A stretch of 64,000 nucleotides of DNA, from contig NZ_KB907787.1 of the NCBI RefSeq assembly GCF_000382205.1, positions 62,001-126,000 on the forward strand, read 5' to 3'. Both the position numbers and the translations under genes were made by a program. The DNA comes from Dyadobacter beijingensis DSM 21582 (GTDB lineage Bacteria; Bacteroidota; Bacteroidia; Cytophagales; Spirosomataceae). The notes below the pieces were generated by a model. It was given only the letters and a program-made list of their open reading frames with translations. It was not told the DNA's origin and did not search any database. This document shows, one piece after another, positions 25,714 through 34,568 of the stretch (within the stretch, counting starts at the first letter, position 1; every line of letters starts with the position of its first letter).

Positions 25714-27426
25714 TCAATGCAGCTTGATGTCTTTCAACGAAAGCTGTAAGGTTTTCTTGTCACGGAAGTTGTTCTCTTCAAGGCAATAGCAGATCGAAAA
25801 CGGCCTGCCATTGATAATATCAGGATAAAAATGCCCCATTCCAAAGCCAACTGCCGTGAATACCGCCGAGGCGTTCTGTTTTACCTCGAACTTGATATGC
25901 TTTTCCTTCATCAATGTCGGCCGGCCGACGAGCGTCATATTCCTCGACTCGAAGATCGGCGTCATATTGCCCGGGCCGAACGGGCCCATCTGGCGAAGGA
26001 TATTGTAGAATTTCGGCGTAATGTTTTCCAGATCGAGCAGCATATCGACGTTGATCATCGGCACGAGCTGGTCGGGCTGGATGCGGCTGCTGACGATTTC
26101 ATTGAACCGCATTCGGAATGCATCCACATTATCGAGCGGCAATGTGAGTCCCGCCGCGAATGTGTGGCCGCCGTATTGTTCCAGCAGGTCGGCGCACTCC
26201 TCGATCGCCTCGTACACATCGAAACCAGGTACCGAGCGTGCGGAGCCGGCGGCTTTCCCATGTGACTGGGTCAAAATAATGGTCGGGCGGTGGTATTTTT
26301 CGATGCACCGGCTGGCCACAATGCCGATCACGCCTTTGTGCCAGTCTTCCTTATATAACACGGTACTTTTTGCATTCGAAAACCATTCGTCGTTTTCGAT
26401 CATGAAAAGTGCCTGCTCGGTAATGCTCGAATCGAAATTGCGGCGTTCGCTGTTGTGCTTATTGATTTCTTCGGCGAACTCCATAGCCTCTTCCTCGATC
26501 TCTGAAAGCAGCAACCTTACCGCTTCCTTCGCGTGCTTGATGCGCCCGGCGGCATTAATGCGCGGCCCAAGCCCGAAAACAACGTTGGTAATATCCAGCG
26601 CGCCGGTCATGCCTGAGATTTGTATCAATGCCTTGATGCCCGTTCTCGGTTGCGCATTGAGCCGCTGCAAGCCGTAGAACGCCAGCACGCGGTTTTCACC
26701 GGTAATGGGCACGATGTCGGACGCGATACTGACCACGAGTAAGTCAAGGTAATCATACAGCGTTGCCGGATCGATGCCCTGTTTGATACAAAATGCCTGT
26801 AACAACTTGAAACCCACGCCGCAGCCGGTCAGCTCCTTGTACGGGTACAGACAATCCTCGCGTTTCGGGTCAAGTACGGCTGCTGCGGGCGGAAGCTCGT
26901 CGCCGGGGCGGTGATGGTCGCATATAATGAAGTCGATGCCTTTTTCGAGGGCTACCGTCACCTTGTCCACCGATTTGACGCCGCAATCGAGGGTTACTAT
27001 TAATGTATAGCCATTCGCATGGGCCCATTCCACGCCCTGCCACGAAACACCGTAGCCTTCCTCGTAGCGATCGGGGATGTAGTAGTCGAGATGGGGGTAA
27101 ATCCTTTTGAGAAAACCGTAAAACAATGCGACGGAAGTGGTACCATCCACATCGTAGTCGCCGTAAACCAATATTTTCTCGTTGGAATCGATCGCTTTGC
27201 TCAGCCGTTCCACCGCCTCTTCCATGTCCTTCATCAGGAACGGGTCGTGGAGGTGTTGGATGTCGGGCCTGAAAAAATCGCGGGACTGGTCGAAGTCAAG
27301 GATGCCGCGCTGAACCAAAAGCGTTGCCAGCGAGGGACTTACTTTGAGGGATTCGGCAAGTCTCTGCGCAACCTGTTCTTGTTCAGAGGTAAAGGGAGGG
27401 AAGTGTATCCAGCGCTTTTCAATCAT
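25714..27426 (-). CDS. recJ: Single-stranded-DNA-specific exonuclease RecJ
   Basis: A 570-residue 5'-3' exonuclease of the DHH superfamily, used in recombination and mismatch repair with Mn2+/Mg2+. Seen: motif [21 protein letters not shown], motif [26 protein letters not shown], the [11 protein letters not shown] motif, and the DHHA1 region [22 protein letters not shown] 27426 ([10 protein letters not shown]) is used; an extension to 27474 is not supported. A -7 box ends only 4 bases before the start, so the transcript may be leaderless. recJ, lptB and the divergent ruvX lie together. Confidence 0.95.
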   Translation of the reverse strand: MIEKRWIHFPPFTSEQEQVAQRLAESLKVSPSLATLLVQRGILDFDQSRDFFRPDIQHLHDPFLMKDMEEAVERLSKAIDSNEKILVYGDYDVDGTTSVALFYGFLKRIYPHLDYYIPDRYEEGYGVSWQGVEWAHANGYTLIVTLDCGVKSVDKVTVALEKGIDFIICDHHRPGDELPPAAAVLDPKREDCLYPYKELTGCGVGFKLLQAFCIKQGIDPATLYDYLDLLVVSIASDIVPITGENRVLAFYGLQRLNAQPRTGIKALIQISGMTGALDITNVVFGLGPRINAAGRIKHAKEAVRLLLSEIEEEAMEFAEEINKHNSERRNFDSSITEQALFMIENDEWFSNAKSTVLYKEDWHKGVIGIVASRCIEKYHRPTIILTQSHGKAAGSARSVPGFDVYEAIEECADLLEQYGGHTFAAGLTLPLDNVDAFRMRFNEIVSSRIQPDQLVPMINVDMLLDLENITPKFYNILRQMGPFGPGNMTPIFESRNMTLVGRPTLMKEKHIKFEVKQNASAVFTAVGFGMGHFYPDIINGRPFSICYCLEENNFRDKKTLQLSLKDIKLH

Positions 27427-27430
27427 AGAG

Positions 27431-27438
27431 CAAAGATA
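27431..27438 (-). promoter_or_regulatory. Candidate -7 promoter box directly in front of recJ
   Basis: On the reverse strand TATCTTTG matches TAnnTTTG and ends 4 bases before the recJ ATG, which would place the transcript start at or next to the start codon. Confidence 0.5.
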
Positions 27439-27511
27439 ATCGGATTCCGGAATGCTCGCTGCCAAAATGTGCAATCGGGTGATCCATCGGGAAAAGCTAA
27501 CCGAAAGGTCT

Positions 27512-27519
27512 TATCTTTG
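27512..27519 (+). promoter_or_regulatory. Candidate -7 promoter box for ruvX
   Basis: TATCTTTG, a perfect TAnnTTTG match, lies 25 bases before the ruvX ATG. The recJ box on the other strand is 73 bases away. Confidence 0.55.
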
Positions 27520-27544
27520 CAAACTATTAACATATTTTAAGCCC

Positions 27545-27958
27545 ATGCCACGTCTCCTGGCGATCGATTACGGTGCCAAGCGCAGCGGAATAGCCGTTAC
27601 CGACCCGTTGAAAATTATTGCGACCGCACTCGATACCGTGCCGACGCATCAGCTGACCGATTTTCTAAAAAAATACACGGCGGGCGAGCAGGTAGAGGCA
27701 TTTGTGGTAGGTATGCCTAAAAAACTCGACAATACCGACAGCGAGAATGCGGCCCGGGTTACGGCATTTGTCAAAACCCTCCAAAAGGCATTTCCCGACA
27801 TTCCCGTACATCTGCACGATGAGCGGTTCACGTCGTCCATGGCGTTGCAATCGATGATCGCCGCGGGTTCCAAGAAGAGCGACCGGCGCGACAAGGGCAA
27901 TATCGATAAGGTAAGCGCCACCATTATCCTGCAGTCCTTCATGGAAAGCAGTAGGTAG
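27545..27958 (+). CDS. ruvX: Putative pre-16S rRNA nuclease / Holliday junction resolvase, YqgF family
   Basis: A 137-residue RNase H-fold nuclease. Seen: the first strand RLLAIDYGAKRSGIAVTDP with the catalytic Asp, VEAFVVGMPKKLDNTDSENA, and the C-terminal DERFTSSMA and KGNIDKVSATIILQSF with the family's D at the end. It likely matures 16S rRNA; the Holliday junction role is the older assignment. ATG 27545 starts with MPRLLAIDYG as in homologues. def follows 48 bases later. Confidence 0.93.
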   Translation: MPRLLAIDYGAKRSGIAVTDPLKIIATALDTVPTHQLTDFLKKYTAGEQVEAFVVGMPKKLDNTDSENAARVTAFVKTLQKAFPDIPVHLHDERFTSSMALQSMIAAGSKKSDRRDKGNIDKVSATIILQSFMESSR

Positions 27959-28006
27959 CATTTGAAAGAAGTACATATTATATAGGAAGCAAAAGTTTTA
28001 ATAAGC

Positions 28007-28594
28007 ATGATTTATCCAATAGTTGCATACGGCGACCCGATCCTGAGAAAGCCAACCCGTTTTATCGAAAAAGACGAGGTGGATTTGAAGAAACTTTCGG
28101 AGGATATGTTCGAAACAATGCACGGTGCTAATGGCGTGGGGCTTGCAGCTCCACAGATTGGTCTGAACATCCGCATTTTCGTCGTGGACGGTACGCCGTT
28201 TGCCGAGCGGGACGAGGATGATGAGGACGATGAGCCGGATTTGTCATTGGTCGATTTTAAAAAGACCTTCATTAATCCAGAGATATTGGAAGAAACCGGT
28301 GAAGAATGGGCGTTCGAAGAGGGTTGCCTGAGCATTCCGGGCATCCGCGGCGATGTGTACCGGCCCGAAACGCTCCGCATACGCTACCGCGACCTCGACT
28401 GGAACGAGCACGAGGAAACCTATTCCGGTATGGCTGCCCGCATTATTCAGCACGAATACGACCATTTACTCGGCAAGCTGTTCGTGGATTACCTGCCTAC
28501 GCTCAAAAAGCAGTTCATCAAAAAGAAACTGACCGACATTTCGAAAGGAAACGTGGATGCCGACTACCGCATGCGCTTCCCGGGCCGCAGATAG
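28007..28594 (+). CDS. def: Peptide deformylase
   Basis: A 195-residue metalloenzyme that removes the formyl group from new proteins. All three motifs are present: GVGLAAPQIGLN, EEGCLSIPG (metal-binding Cys) and IIQHEYDHLLGKL (HExxH-type metal and catalytic residues). Between motifs 1 and 2 there is a very acidic insertion, ERDEDDEDDEPDLS, a loop seen in Bacteroidota deformylases. The length is otherwise normal. It follows ruvX and precedes the amidase gene by 24 bases, so these three may share a transcript. Confidence 0.95.
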   Translation: MIYPIVAYGDPILRKPTRFIEKDEVDLKKLSEDMFETMHGANGVGLAAPQIGLNIRIFVVDGTPFAERDEDDEDDEPDLSLVDFKKTFINPEILEETGEEWAFEEGCLSIPGIRGDVYRPETLRIRYRDLDWNEHEETYSGMAARIIQHEYDHLLGKLFVDYLPTLKKQFIKKKLTDISKGNVDADYRMRFPGRR

Positions 28595-28618
28595 ATTTTA
28601 ACCGACAAACATCCGGGA

Positions 28619-29416
28619 ATGCAGGACCACAAGGAACCCCTTTCCATCGCATTGGTACAGGCCGACCTGCATTGGGAAAATGTGACGGCCAACCTCGCGA
28701 CTTTCGAAGAAAAGATCGCCGCATTGGCCGAACCCGCGGATGTGATCGTGTTGCCGGAAATGTTCAACACCGGTTTTACGATGAACACCGCGCTCGCAGA
28801 GCCGATGAACCTTACGACGACGCGCTGGATGAAGCAGGTCGCAGCGCAAACCAATGCACTGGTGATCGGAAGCTTCGCGGTGAAGGAAGGCGGAAAATTT
28901 TTCAACCGCCTCCTCTGCGTGCGCCCGGATGGTACATACACGCAAAGCGACAAGCGGCATTTGTTCAGAATGGGGGAGGAGAACGACCATTACACGGCGG
29001 GCAGTACCCGGCTGACGGTCGAATGGAAGGGCTGGAAGCTCTGCCCGCTCGTTTGCTACGACCTGCGCTTCCCCGTGTGGGCGCGAAACCTGCAAAGCGA
29101 TCCTTACGACATCCTATTATATGTAGCCAACTGGCCGGCGCGCCGCGCACATGCGTGGAGCACGCTCTTGCAGGCGCGCGCGATCGAAAATCAATGTTAC
29201 GTGATGGGCGTGAACCGTGTCGGGACGGACGGGAACGGATTGGAGTACCGCGGTGATTCCGTCGCGCTCGATTACCTGGGCGAACCACTGGCTATGCTCG
29301 CGAGCCAGGAGACGGAAAAGATCGTCCACATTTCGAAGGATGAACTGCTCACTTATCGCCGGAACTTTCCGGCGCTATCGGATGCCGACGATTTTGAAAT
29401 CATTGTTGAGGTATAG
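28619..29416 (+). CDS. Nitrilase-family omega-amidase-like hydrolase (YafV-like)
   Basis: A 265-residue carbon-nitrogen hydrolase. The catalytic triad can be placed: Glu in VLPEMFNTGF, Lys in SDKRHLFRMGEE, and Cys in CPLVCYDLRFPVWARN, with a downstream GYP-type segment in VGTDGNGLEYRGDS. The wording is that of the YafV/omega-amidase branch, which clears alpha-ketoglutaramate and similar omega-amides. Start ATG 28619 is 24 bases after def. Cytoplasmic; no signal peptide. Confidence 0.9.
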   Translation: MQDHKEPLSIALVQADLHWENVTANLATFEEKIAALAEPADVIVLPEMFNTGFTMNTALAEPMNLTTTRWMKQVAAQTNALVIGSFAVKEGGKFFNRLLCVRPDGTYTQSDKRHLFRMGEENDHYTAGSTRLTVEWKGWKLCPLVCYDLRFPVWARNLQSDPYDILLYVANWPARRAHAWSTLLQARAIENQCYVMGVNRVGTDGNGLEYRGDSVALDYLGEPLAMLASQETEKIVHISKDELLTYRRNFPALSDADDFEIIVEV

Positions 29417-29433
29417 GACATTGTGTCCTATAC

Positions 29434-29721
29434 TTACTCAATCACTTTGGGTACCATTATATAGGTACTATTTTTCGACGGCGCATTGAACAGCGCTTCC
29501 TCGCGGGAGAGCGTATTAGCGCCTTTATCCTCGCGCCAGTTGTTTTCTTCGTCGAGCACGTGCGTCAAAGGCTCCACTCCCTGCGTATTGATCTCATTGA
29601 GTTGGTCCATCCAGGTAAGTACGGAGTCCATGCTTTGCAAGAGCGCCGCTTCTTCCCCGGGCCTGATCTCCAACCTCGCGAGGTGCGCGATCTTTTTGAG
29701 CGACTCCTGATCGATCTTCAT
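29434..29721 (-). CDS. gatC: Asp-tRNA(Asn)/Glu-tRNA(Gln) amidotransferase subunit C
   Basis: A 95-residue small subunit of GatCAB, which amidates mischarged Glu-tRNA(Gln) or Asp-tRNA(Asn). Seen: KKIAHLARLEIRPGEEAALL at the start, MDSVLTWMDQLNEINTQGV, the conserved PLTHVLDEENNWREDK, and a C-terminal TYIMVPKVIE. gatA and gatB are not adjacent. It converges with the amidase gene 17 bases away. Start ATG at 29721; the upstream gap to 30349 holds no other gene. Confidence 0.92.
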   Translation of the reverse strand: MKIDQESLKKIAHLARLEIRPGEEAALLQSMDSVLTWMDQLNEINTQGVEPLTHVLDEENNWREDKGANTLSREEALFNAPSKNSTYIMVPKVIE

Positions 29722-30349
29722 GGTATTTTAAGAATTTGTTAAGTTAACGGCCACGCCATGCATGGAAAGCCAAAATTACCGGATTTTTGTCATTCCGCTA
29801 GTGGTAAGCTCCGGGAAATTGCCGGTGGGTGCCTGCGACGAGGGAAAAATATCGCGACCTCGGATGGATTGATTTAGTCAAATTTCAGGGTACGACGGGA
29901 AATCCCGGCCATTGAAATTTAAAATTGTTGTCTTGACACATAGTAGGAGAAAAATAATATTTGCTTTTCTAAGGTAATCTTGAAATATTTTGAAACGCAA
30001 ATCTCCTCACTAAAAAACATGTTGCTACATATGAACGCAAAGAGTACAATTATATAGCGTTGTCCGGATATGCGGTATATCCTTGCTGATCAGTATTAAA
30101 ACGAGAATTATTACTAAAAATAGAAGGGAGGGCATTCTTTAAATTATGCAATTCGGAGCGGTTTCTGCGAAAAATCTGAGAAAAAATCTGCCGAAACGCT
30201 TGCTTTTTTTTAAAAGGAAAACTCATACTTTTGTAGATGTCGTTTATCCGAAAAGCATTCAAAATTTTATTTTACAGAAACCAGTTTTAACCAAAAGTTT
30301 TATTTAATTCACAACCAAAATCTCAATTTAACCTTTAAAAGTAAGTCTG
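29722..30349. other. 628-base region without a supported gene
   Basis: AT-rich. It holds the exbB promoter at its right end. A TTGACA followed by TAATATTTG near 29934-29962 resembles a second promoter reading right, which would give a small transcript or a long exbB leader. Short frames on both strands lack start signals and codon preference. No hairpin with a T tract and no riboswitch fold was found by eye. Confidence 0.6.
30200..30233 (+). promoter_or_regulatory. Promoter for the exbB-exbD-tonB operon
   Basis: TTG at 30200-30202 and TACTTTTG at 30226-30233, with 23 bases between, fit the Bacteroidota pattern at its upper spacing limit. The exbB ATG is 117 bases downstream, giving a long AT-rich leader. 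Confidence 0.6.
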
Positions 30350-31189
30350 ATGGAAAAGAAAGCTACAAGTCCGGCACCAGCTCCAAAGCCTGCTGCGGCA
30401 GCAACTAAAGGCAAAGGCGGTTTGAACCCGGCATTGGTAATCCCTCTCCTTTTTGCGATTGCATTGTGCGTTTACATTTTCGTTCTGGGCGCTCCGGAAC
30501 ACTTCAAAGATGGCGATCACGAAAAAGGACCTATCGATGGTGATTACTACGGAATCGTTTACAAGGGAGGTCCTATCGTACCGATCTTGATGACGTGTTT
30601 CCTTGTTGTATTGACCTTTACAATCGAGCGTCTGATCACTTTGAGCAAAGCTAGCGGAACAGGAAGCATCGATGCTTTCGTTCGTAAAGTGAGAAGCCTG
30701 CTTGACAAAAACCAAATCGAAGAGGCTATCAAAGAGTGCGACAAGCAAAAAGGATCTGTTGGTAACGTTATCAAGGCAGGCCTTTTGAAATACAAGCAAT
30801 TGACTACTGAAACTGCGCTTGACAAAGAGCAGAAACTGGCGGCTCTTCAGAAAGAAATCGAAGAAGCTACTACACTTGAACTTCCAATGCTTCAGAAAAA
30901 CCTGACCATCATCGCTACACTCGCGGGTGCATCTACCCTCTTGGCGCTTTTGGGAACGGTAATCGGTATGATCAAGGCGTTCGCGGCTTTGGGTACATCA
31001 GGTTCTCCTGACTCTGCTGCTCTTGCAACCGGTATCTCTGAGGCCCTTATCAATACCGCATTGGGTATCGGTACTTCGGCTATCGCGACTATTTCTTACG
31101 CTTACCTGAACAGCCGTGTTGACGATCTTACTTACAGCATCGACGAAATTGGCATGAGCCTGCAGTCGAACTTTGCTGCACATTATTAA
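30350..31189 (+). CDS. exbB: MotA/TolQ/ExbB proton channel protein
   Basis: A 279-residue inner-membrane protein that with ExbD harvests proton-motive force for TonB. The short Ala/Pro-rich cytoplasmic start (SPAPAPKPAAAATKGK) is followed by helix 1 (about 26-46), helix 2 (about 78-95, PILMTCFLVVLTFTIERLI), a cytoplasmic region, then helices in LTIIATLAGASTLLALLGTV and GISEALINTALGIGTSAIAT, the conserved TolQ/ExbB core. Two exbD genes and tonB follow, a Bacteroidota layout. It likely energises TonB-dependent outer-membrane receptors. Confidence 0.94.
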   Translation: MEKKATSPAPAPKPAAAATKGKGGLNPALVIPLLFAIALCVYIFVLGAPEHFKDGDHEKGPIDGDYYGIVYKGGPIVPILMTCFLVVLTFTIERLITLSKASGTGSIDAFVRKVRSLLDKNQIEEAIKECDKQKGSVGNVIKAGLLKYKQLTTETALDKEQKLAALQKEIEEATTLELPMLQKNLTIIATLAGASTLLALLGTVIGMIKAFAALGTSGSPDSAALATGISEALINTALGIGTSAIATISYAYLNSRVDDLTYSIDEIGMSLQSNFAAHY

Positions 31190-31250
31190 TAGTTCGCTGA
31201 ACTATTTTATAGTGAAGTTTCGTTAATATAAAAAAAACTTATATATTTGT

Positions 31251-31865
31251 ATGGGAAAGGTAAGGCCTAAGAAACATGCGCCGCATACTGATATGACGGC
31301 CATGACGGATGTTGCCTTCTTGCTCTTGACGTTCTTCATTATGACGGCGACTTTCAAGTCGAACGATGCAGAGATTACAACACCTACATCGATTTCGCAG
31401 ATCAAAGTGCCAGATGATAAGATCATGGTCATTAGCATTGACAAAGCAGGGAAAGTGTTCTTTGGGGTTGATGCACAGCCAGTTCGCGCTGCGATGCTGG
31501 ATAACATCGGCCAGGCCAAAGGCATCACGTTCACTGATACCGAGAAGGCGAAGTTTGCACTGCAGTCGAGCTTTGGCTTTCCGCTGAATCAGTTAAAGCC
31601 CTGGTTGAACATGCCGAAGGAGCAAATGGCCCAGGTTAAGCAGCCGGGTATTCCGGTTGACTCGACGGGCGCCAGCGAATTGGCAGACTGGGTGTATGCT
31701 GCTCGTAAAGCAGATAGCGGCCTACGTATTGCATTGAAAGGAGATAACCTCGCGAAGTTTCCTGCGTTCAAGGACGTATTGGCTAACCTGCAATCGCAGA
31801 ACATCAACAAGTTCAACCTGATCACAGGTAGTGAGCAAGCACCGGCCGGTTTTACAAACGATTAA
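31251..31865 (+). CDS. exbD: ExbD/TolR-family protein, first copy
   Basis: 204 residues with one membrane helix near the N-terminus: DMTAMTDVAFLLLTFFIMTA, where the Asp before the helix is the proton-carrying residue of ExbD/TolR. The periplasmic domain has SINGDKAGKV-type strands (here VISIDKAGKVFFGVDA) and a C-terminal alpha/beta part. A TATATTTG box sits directly before the ATG and might start an additional, nearly leaderless transcript. It pairs with the second exbD 25 bases downstream; two different ExbD chains in one operon are common in Bacteroidota. Confidence 0.92.
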   Translation: MGKVRPKKHAPHTDMTAMTDVAFLLLTFFIMTATFKSNDAEITTPTSISQIKVPDDKIMVISIDKAGKVFFGVDAQPVRAAMLDNIGQAKGITFTDTEKAKFALQSSFGFPLNQLKPWLNMPKEQMAQVKQPGIPVDSTGASELADWVYAARKADSGLRIALKGDNLAKFPAFKDVLANLQSQNINKFNLITGSEQAPAGFTND

Positions 31866-31890
31866 TGTTATCATTTAATAATTAGAAGAA

Positions 31891-32472
31891 ATGGCAGCAA
31901 TAGAAGAATCCGGTGGTGGTGGGCACGGTAAAGGTGGCGGTAAGGTTCGCGGTAAGAAGATGTCCACCCGTGTGGATATGACCCCGATGGTGGACCTTGG
32001 ATTTTTGCTTATTACCTTTTTCATGCTGGCGACAACCATGTCGAAACCGACATCCATGTCGCTCGCCGTGCCTGACAAAACCGAAGATCAGGAAAAGCCG
32101 ACGGAACCTTTGAAAGCGTCGAAAGTATTGACCCTGTTTATGGGAGCAAACGACGACGTATATTATTTGGATGGGATTGCTGCTGATGACGACAAAGCAC
32201 CTACCGAATTGAAAACAACCCGTTACGGATACGATCTCAGAACCGTGATTTTCGCTTCTCAGAAACGTATCAATGCGGCTAATCCAAAGGATAAAGACGG
32301 TAACGACGCTTTCGTAGTCGTAATTAAGCCAACGGCGGTATCTACTTACAAGAATATGGTAGACGTACTCGACGAAATGGCGATTACAAAGACCAAGCGT
32401 TATGCACTTGTGGACGCTCTGACAGATGCAGAGAAGAAAGTCCTGGGTGATAAAATAATTCCAAAAAACTAG
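31891..32472 (+). CDS. exbD: ExbD/TolR-family protein, second copy
   Basis: 193 residues. A Gly/Lys-rich start (ESGGGGHGKGGGKVRGKK) is followed by the single helix VDMTPMVDLGFLLITFFMLA, with the key Asp, and a periplasmic region with LTLFMGANDDVYYLDGI and a C-terminal TYKNMVDVLDEMAI element. It differs from the first ExbD in length and sequence, so the channel is probably built with both. It sits between the first exbD and tonB, 27 bases before tonB. Confidence 0.92.
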   Translation: MAAIEESGGGGHGKGGGKVRGKKMSTRVDMTPMVDLGFLLITFFMLATTMSKPTSMSLAVPDKTEDQEKPTEPLKASKVLTLFMGANDDVYYLDGIAADDDKAPTELKTTRYGYDLRTVIFASQKRINAANPKDKDGNDAFVVVIKPTAVSTYKNMVDVLDEMAITKTKRYALVDALTDAEKKVLGDKIIPKN

Positions 32473-32499
32473 TTGTAAATCAAAATTAATCACAACGCC

Positions 32500-33324
32500 A
32501 TGGCAGAAATCAGCCCGAATGCAACACTGGACGACATAGTGTTTGCGGATCGTAATAAGGCGTATGGGGCTTTTGAACTTCGTCAGGGTTATCGCAGAGA
32601 TGTGACGAAGGCCACTATAATCGGAGCTGCTCTTTTCGTTCTTGCCATGTTTACGCCGTCAATCATTAACAGCTTGACGTCAGGTAAGGAAGAAGAAGCG
32701 CCGATGGTTGAAGTGGATTTGATGAAGATCCCACCGCCGCCAATTGACCCGGCAGAACCACCACCGCCGCCACCACCACCCGTGGAAGCGCCTAAGGTGA
32801 ATACCGTGAAGTTCTTGCCGCCAGAGGTGAAAAAAGATGAGGAGGTTCCGGAAGAGGTTCCACCACCAACAGTAGAAGAAATTAAGGAAGCTGTTGTTGC
32901 TGACAAGACCATCGAAGGGGACCCCAACGCGAATGAAATCATTGTTGCGCCCGAAGCTGTTGCAGCGCCTAGCAAAGGAACAGTAGTAGAGGCAGCCCCT
33001 GAGCCTGAAAAGGTATTTACAGTGGTAGAGCAACAGCCTGAATTCCCGGGAGGTACGACAGAAATGTACAAATACCTTTCGAAGAATATCAAATACCCAA
33101 GCGCGGCATCCCGTGCCAACGTTTCAGGAAGGGTGTTCTTGTCTTTCGTTGTAAACATCGACGGAAGTATCCAGGATGTATCAGTTTTGAAAGGCTTGGG
33201 TTTTGGTTGCGATGAAGAGGCGATCCGCGTAGTGAAAGCTATGCCGAAATGGAAGCCAGGAAAGCAGTCAGGACGTGCAGTTCGTGTAAAATACAACCTG
33301 CCAATCAACTTCCAATTGGAGTAA
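32500..33324 (+). CDS. tonB: Energy transducer TonB
   Basis: 274 residues. The N-terminal cytoplasmic DRNKAYGAFELRQGYRR is typical of Bacteroidota TonB. A membrane helix follows (about 46-66), then a proline-rich periplasmic spacer (PPPPIDPAEPPPPPPPPVEA), and the TonB C-terminal domain from about residue 185: EQQPEFPGGTTEMYKYLSKN, YPSAASRANVSGRVFLSFV and ending in KYNLPINFQLE. It carries energy from ExbB/ExbD to TonB-dependent transporters. Followed after 3 bases by a small membrane protein. Confidence 0.95.
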   Translation: MAEISPNATLDDIVFADRNKAYGAFELRQGYRRDVTKATIIGAALFVLAMFTPSIINSLTSGKEEEAPMVEVDLMKIPPPPIDPAEPPPPPPPPVEAPKVNTVKFLPPEVKKDEEVPEEVPPPTVEEIKEAVVADKTIEGDPNANEIIVAPEAVAAPSKGTVVEAAPEPEKVFTVVEQQPEFPGGTTEMYKYLSKNIKYPSAASRANVSGRVFLSFVVNIDGSIQDVSVLKGLGFGCDEEAIRVVKAMPKWKPGKQSGRAVRVKYNLPINFQLE

Positions 33325-33327
33325 GGC

Positions 33328-33546
33328 ATGAGGGAGAAACCATTGCATGAAAAGCTCGGTGATCTGACCTCTTCGGTAATGGCTCTGGCATACGTAGGAG
33401 GAGGGGTCTTTTTGATCCTCTCCTCCTTCTCATTTAGATTGTTACCGATCGGTAGCTTCTGGAGGTATCTGTTCGCTGGCACACTTATTGTGTACGGACT
33501 TTACCGCGGGTACAGGGTGTTGAGAAGAAATCAGGACGAGTCATGA
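33328..33546 (+). CDS. Small two-helix membrane protein in the TonB operon
   Basis: 72 residues with two membrane segments (about 18-36 and 44-61). It starts 3 bases after tonB and overlaps the following PstS-like gene by ATGA, so it is an integral member of this operon. No named family. The C-terminal RGYRVLRRNQDES is basic and probably cytoplasmic. Small proteins of this kind appear at the same place in related operons, but I cannot give a function. Confidence 0.75.
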   Translation: MREKPLHEKLGDLTSSVMALAYVGGGVFLILSSFSFRLLPIGSFWRYLFAGTLIVYGLYRGYRVLRRNQDES

Positions 33547-34490
33547 AAACGAAACTGGCGGCGCTGCTGCTTTTGCTACCCCTGGGCGTAGCAGGATTAC
33601 TGAGATGTACCTCGTCAAACAGCGATCTGGACAATCCACGGCAAGGTACGATTACCATTGCGGCCGACGAGTCTTTCCAGCCGCTGGTGAAGTCGCTCAC
33701 GAATGGGTATGAGGGAATTTACCCCAATACACATTTCAATATCGACTATAAACCGGAGCAGGAGGCTATCAGGCAATTGCTGAACGACAGTGCGCGGATC
33801 ATTTTCACGACCCGCCAGTTGAATGAGAAAGAGCTTGAAATCATCAAGAAGCAGAAAGGCAGCCAGAAATTCCAGCATATTGCTACGGATGGCCTGGCGC
33901 TGGTGACGGCGAAGAACAACCCGGACAGCCTCATTACGGTCCCGCAGCTCAAAGCTATTCTGGAAGGTAAAACTACCGACTGGACGGCGATCAAGGGTTC
34001 GCAGGAGGGATTGATTACCCTGGTTTTCGATAATGCCAACGCCAGCAACCTGAACTTTGTGCTGAATAAATTCGGAATTAAGGACATTCAGAAGCTGCGT
34101 ATCATATCGGCCGGTTCCAACGAGAATGTGATCAAGGATGTGCGGGAAAACCCGACGCACCTGGGTTTTATCGGGGTGAGCTGGATTAGCGACGGGCATT
34201 CGCTGGCTTCCGAAGAACTCTCTAATGGCATCCGGGTAATGGGTGTGGCCAAAGACGCCCAGCCCGCATCGGTTGCCGACTATATCCAACCGTTTCAGGA
34301 AGGATTGGAGTTCAAACGTTATCCGCTGCACAGAGACGTATACATTATCAGCCGGGAAGGCTACTCGGGGCTCGGCGGTGGGTTGATGACCTACATCGCC
34401 CGGGATGTCGGAGGGCTGATTATCCAGAAAATGGGTCTGTTGCCAACGGTAGTTTATCCCAGGGAACTGGAAATTAAAAGAGAGTTATAG
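33543..34490 (+). CDS. PstS-like periplasmic substrate-binding lipoprotein
   Basis: 315 residues. The signal peptide ends near GLLRCTSS (possible lipid-attached Cys). The body resembles phosphate-binding PstS proteins: GTITIAADESFQPLVKSLTN, ARIIFTTRQLNEKE, DGLALVTAKNNPDSLITVPQ and the conserved LKAILEGKTTDWTAIKGSQE, LVFDNANASNLNFVLNKFG. No PstCAB transporter genes are nearby. Being inside the ExbBD-TonB operon rather than a pst operon, it may be used for signalling or TonB-linked uptake; that is inference. Confidence 0.82.
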   Translation: MKTKLAALLLLLPLGVAGLLRCTSSNSDLDNPRQGTITIAADESFQPLVKSLTNGYEGIYPNTHFNIDYKPEQEAIRQLLNDSARIIFTTRQLNEKELEIIKKQKGSQKFQHIATDGLALVTAKNNPDSLITVPQLKAILEGKTTDWTAIKGSQEGLITLVFDNANASNLNFVLNKFGIKDIQKLRIISAGSNENVIKDVRENPTHLGFIGVSWISDGHSLASEELSNGIRVMGVAKDAQPASVADYIQPFQEGLEFKRYPLHRDVYIISREGYSGLGGGLMTYIARDVGGLIIQKMGLLPTVVYPRELEIKREL

Positions 34491-34568
34491 TGAACGTAAA
34501 CAATTAGTAGATTTGGGGCTTGTTATTGAAAAACCAAGTTTTTTATCATTATTTTAACCGGGTAAAAA

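Noticed and set aside
28306-29256. A 316-codon frame overlapping def and the amidase gene
   Set aside because: Out of frame with two clear enzymes whose active-site motifs are intact; arginine-rich shadow.
30050-30262. A 70-codon reverse frame in the gap before exbB
   Set aside because: It covers the exbB promoter, lacks any good start region and looks like random AT-rich translation.
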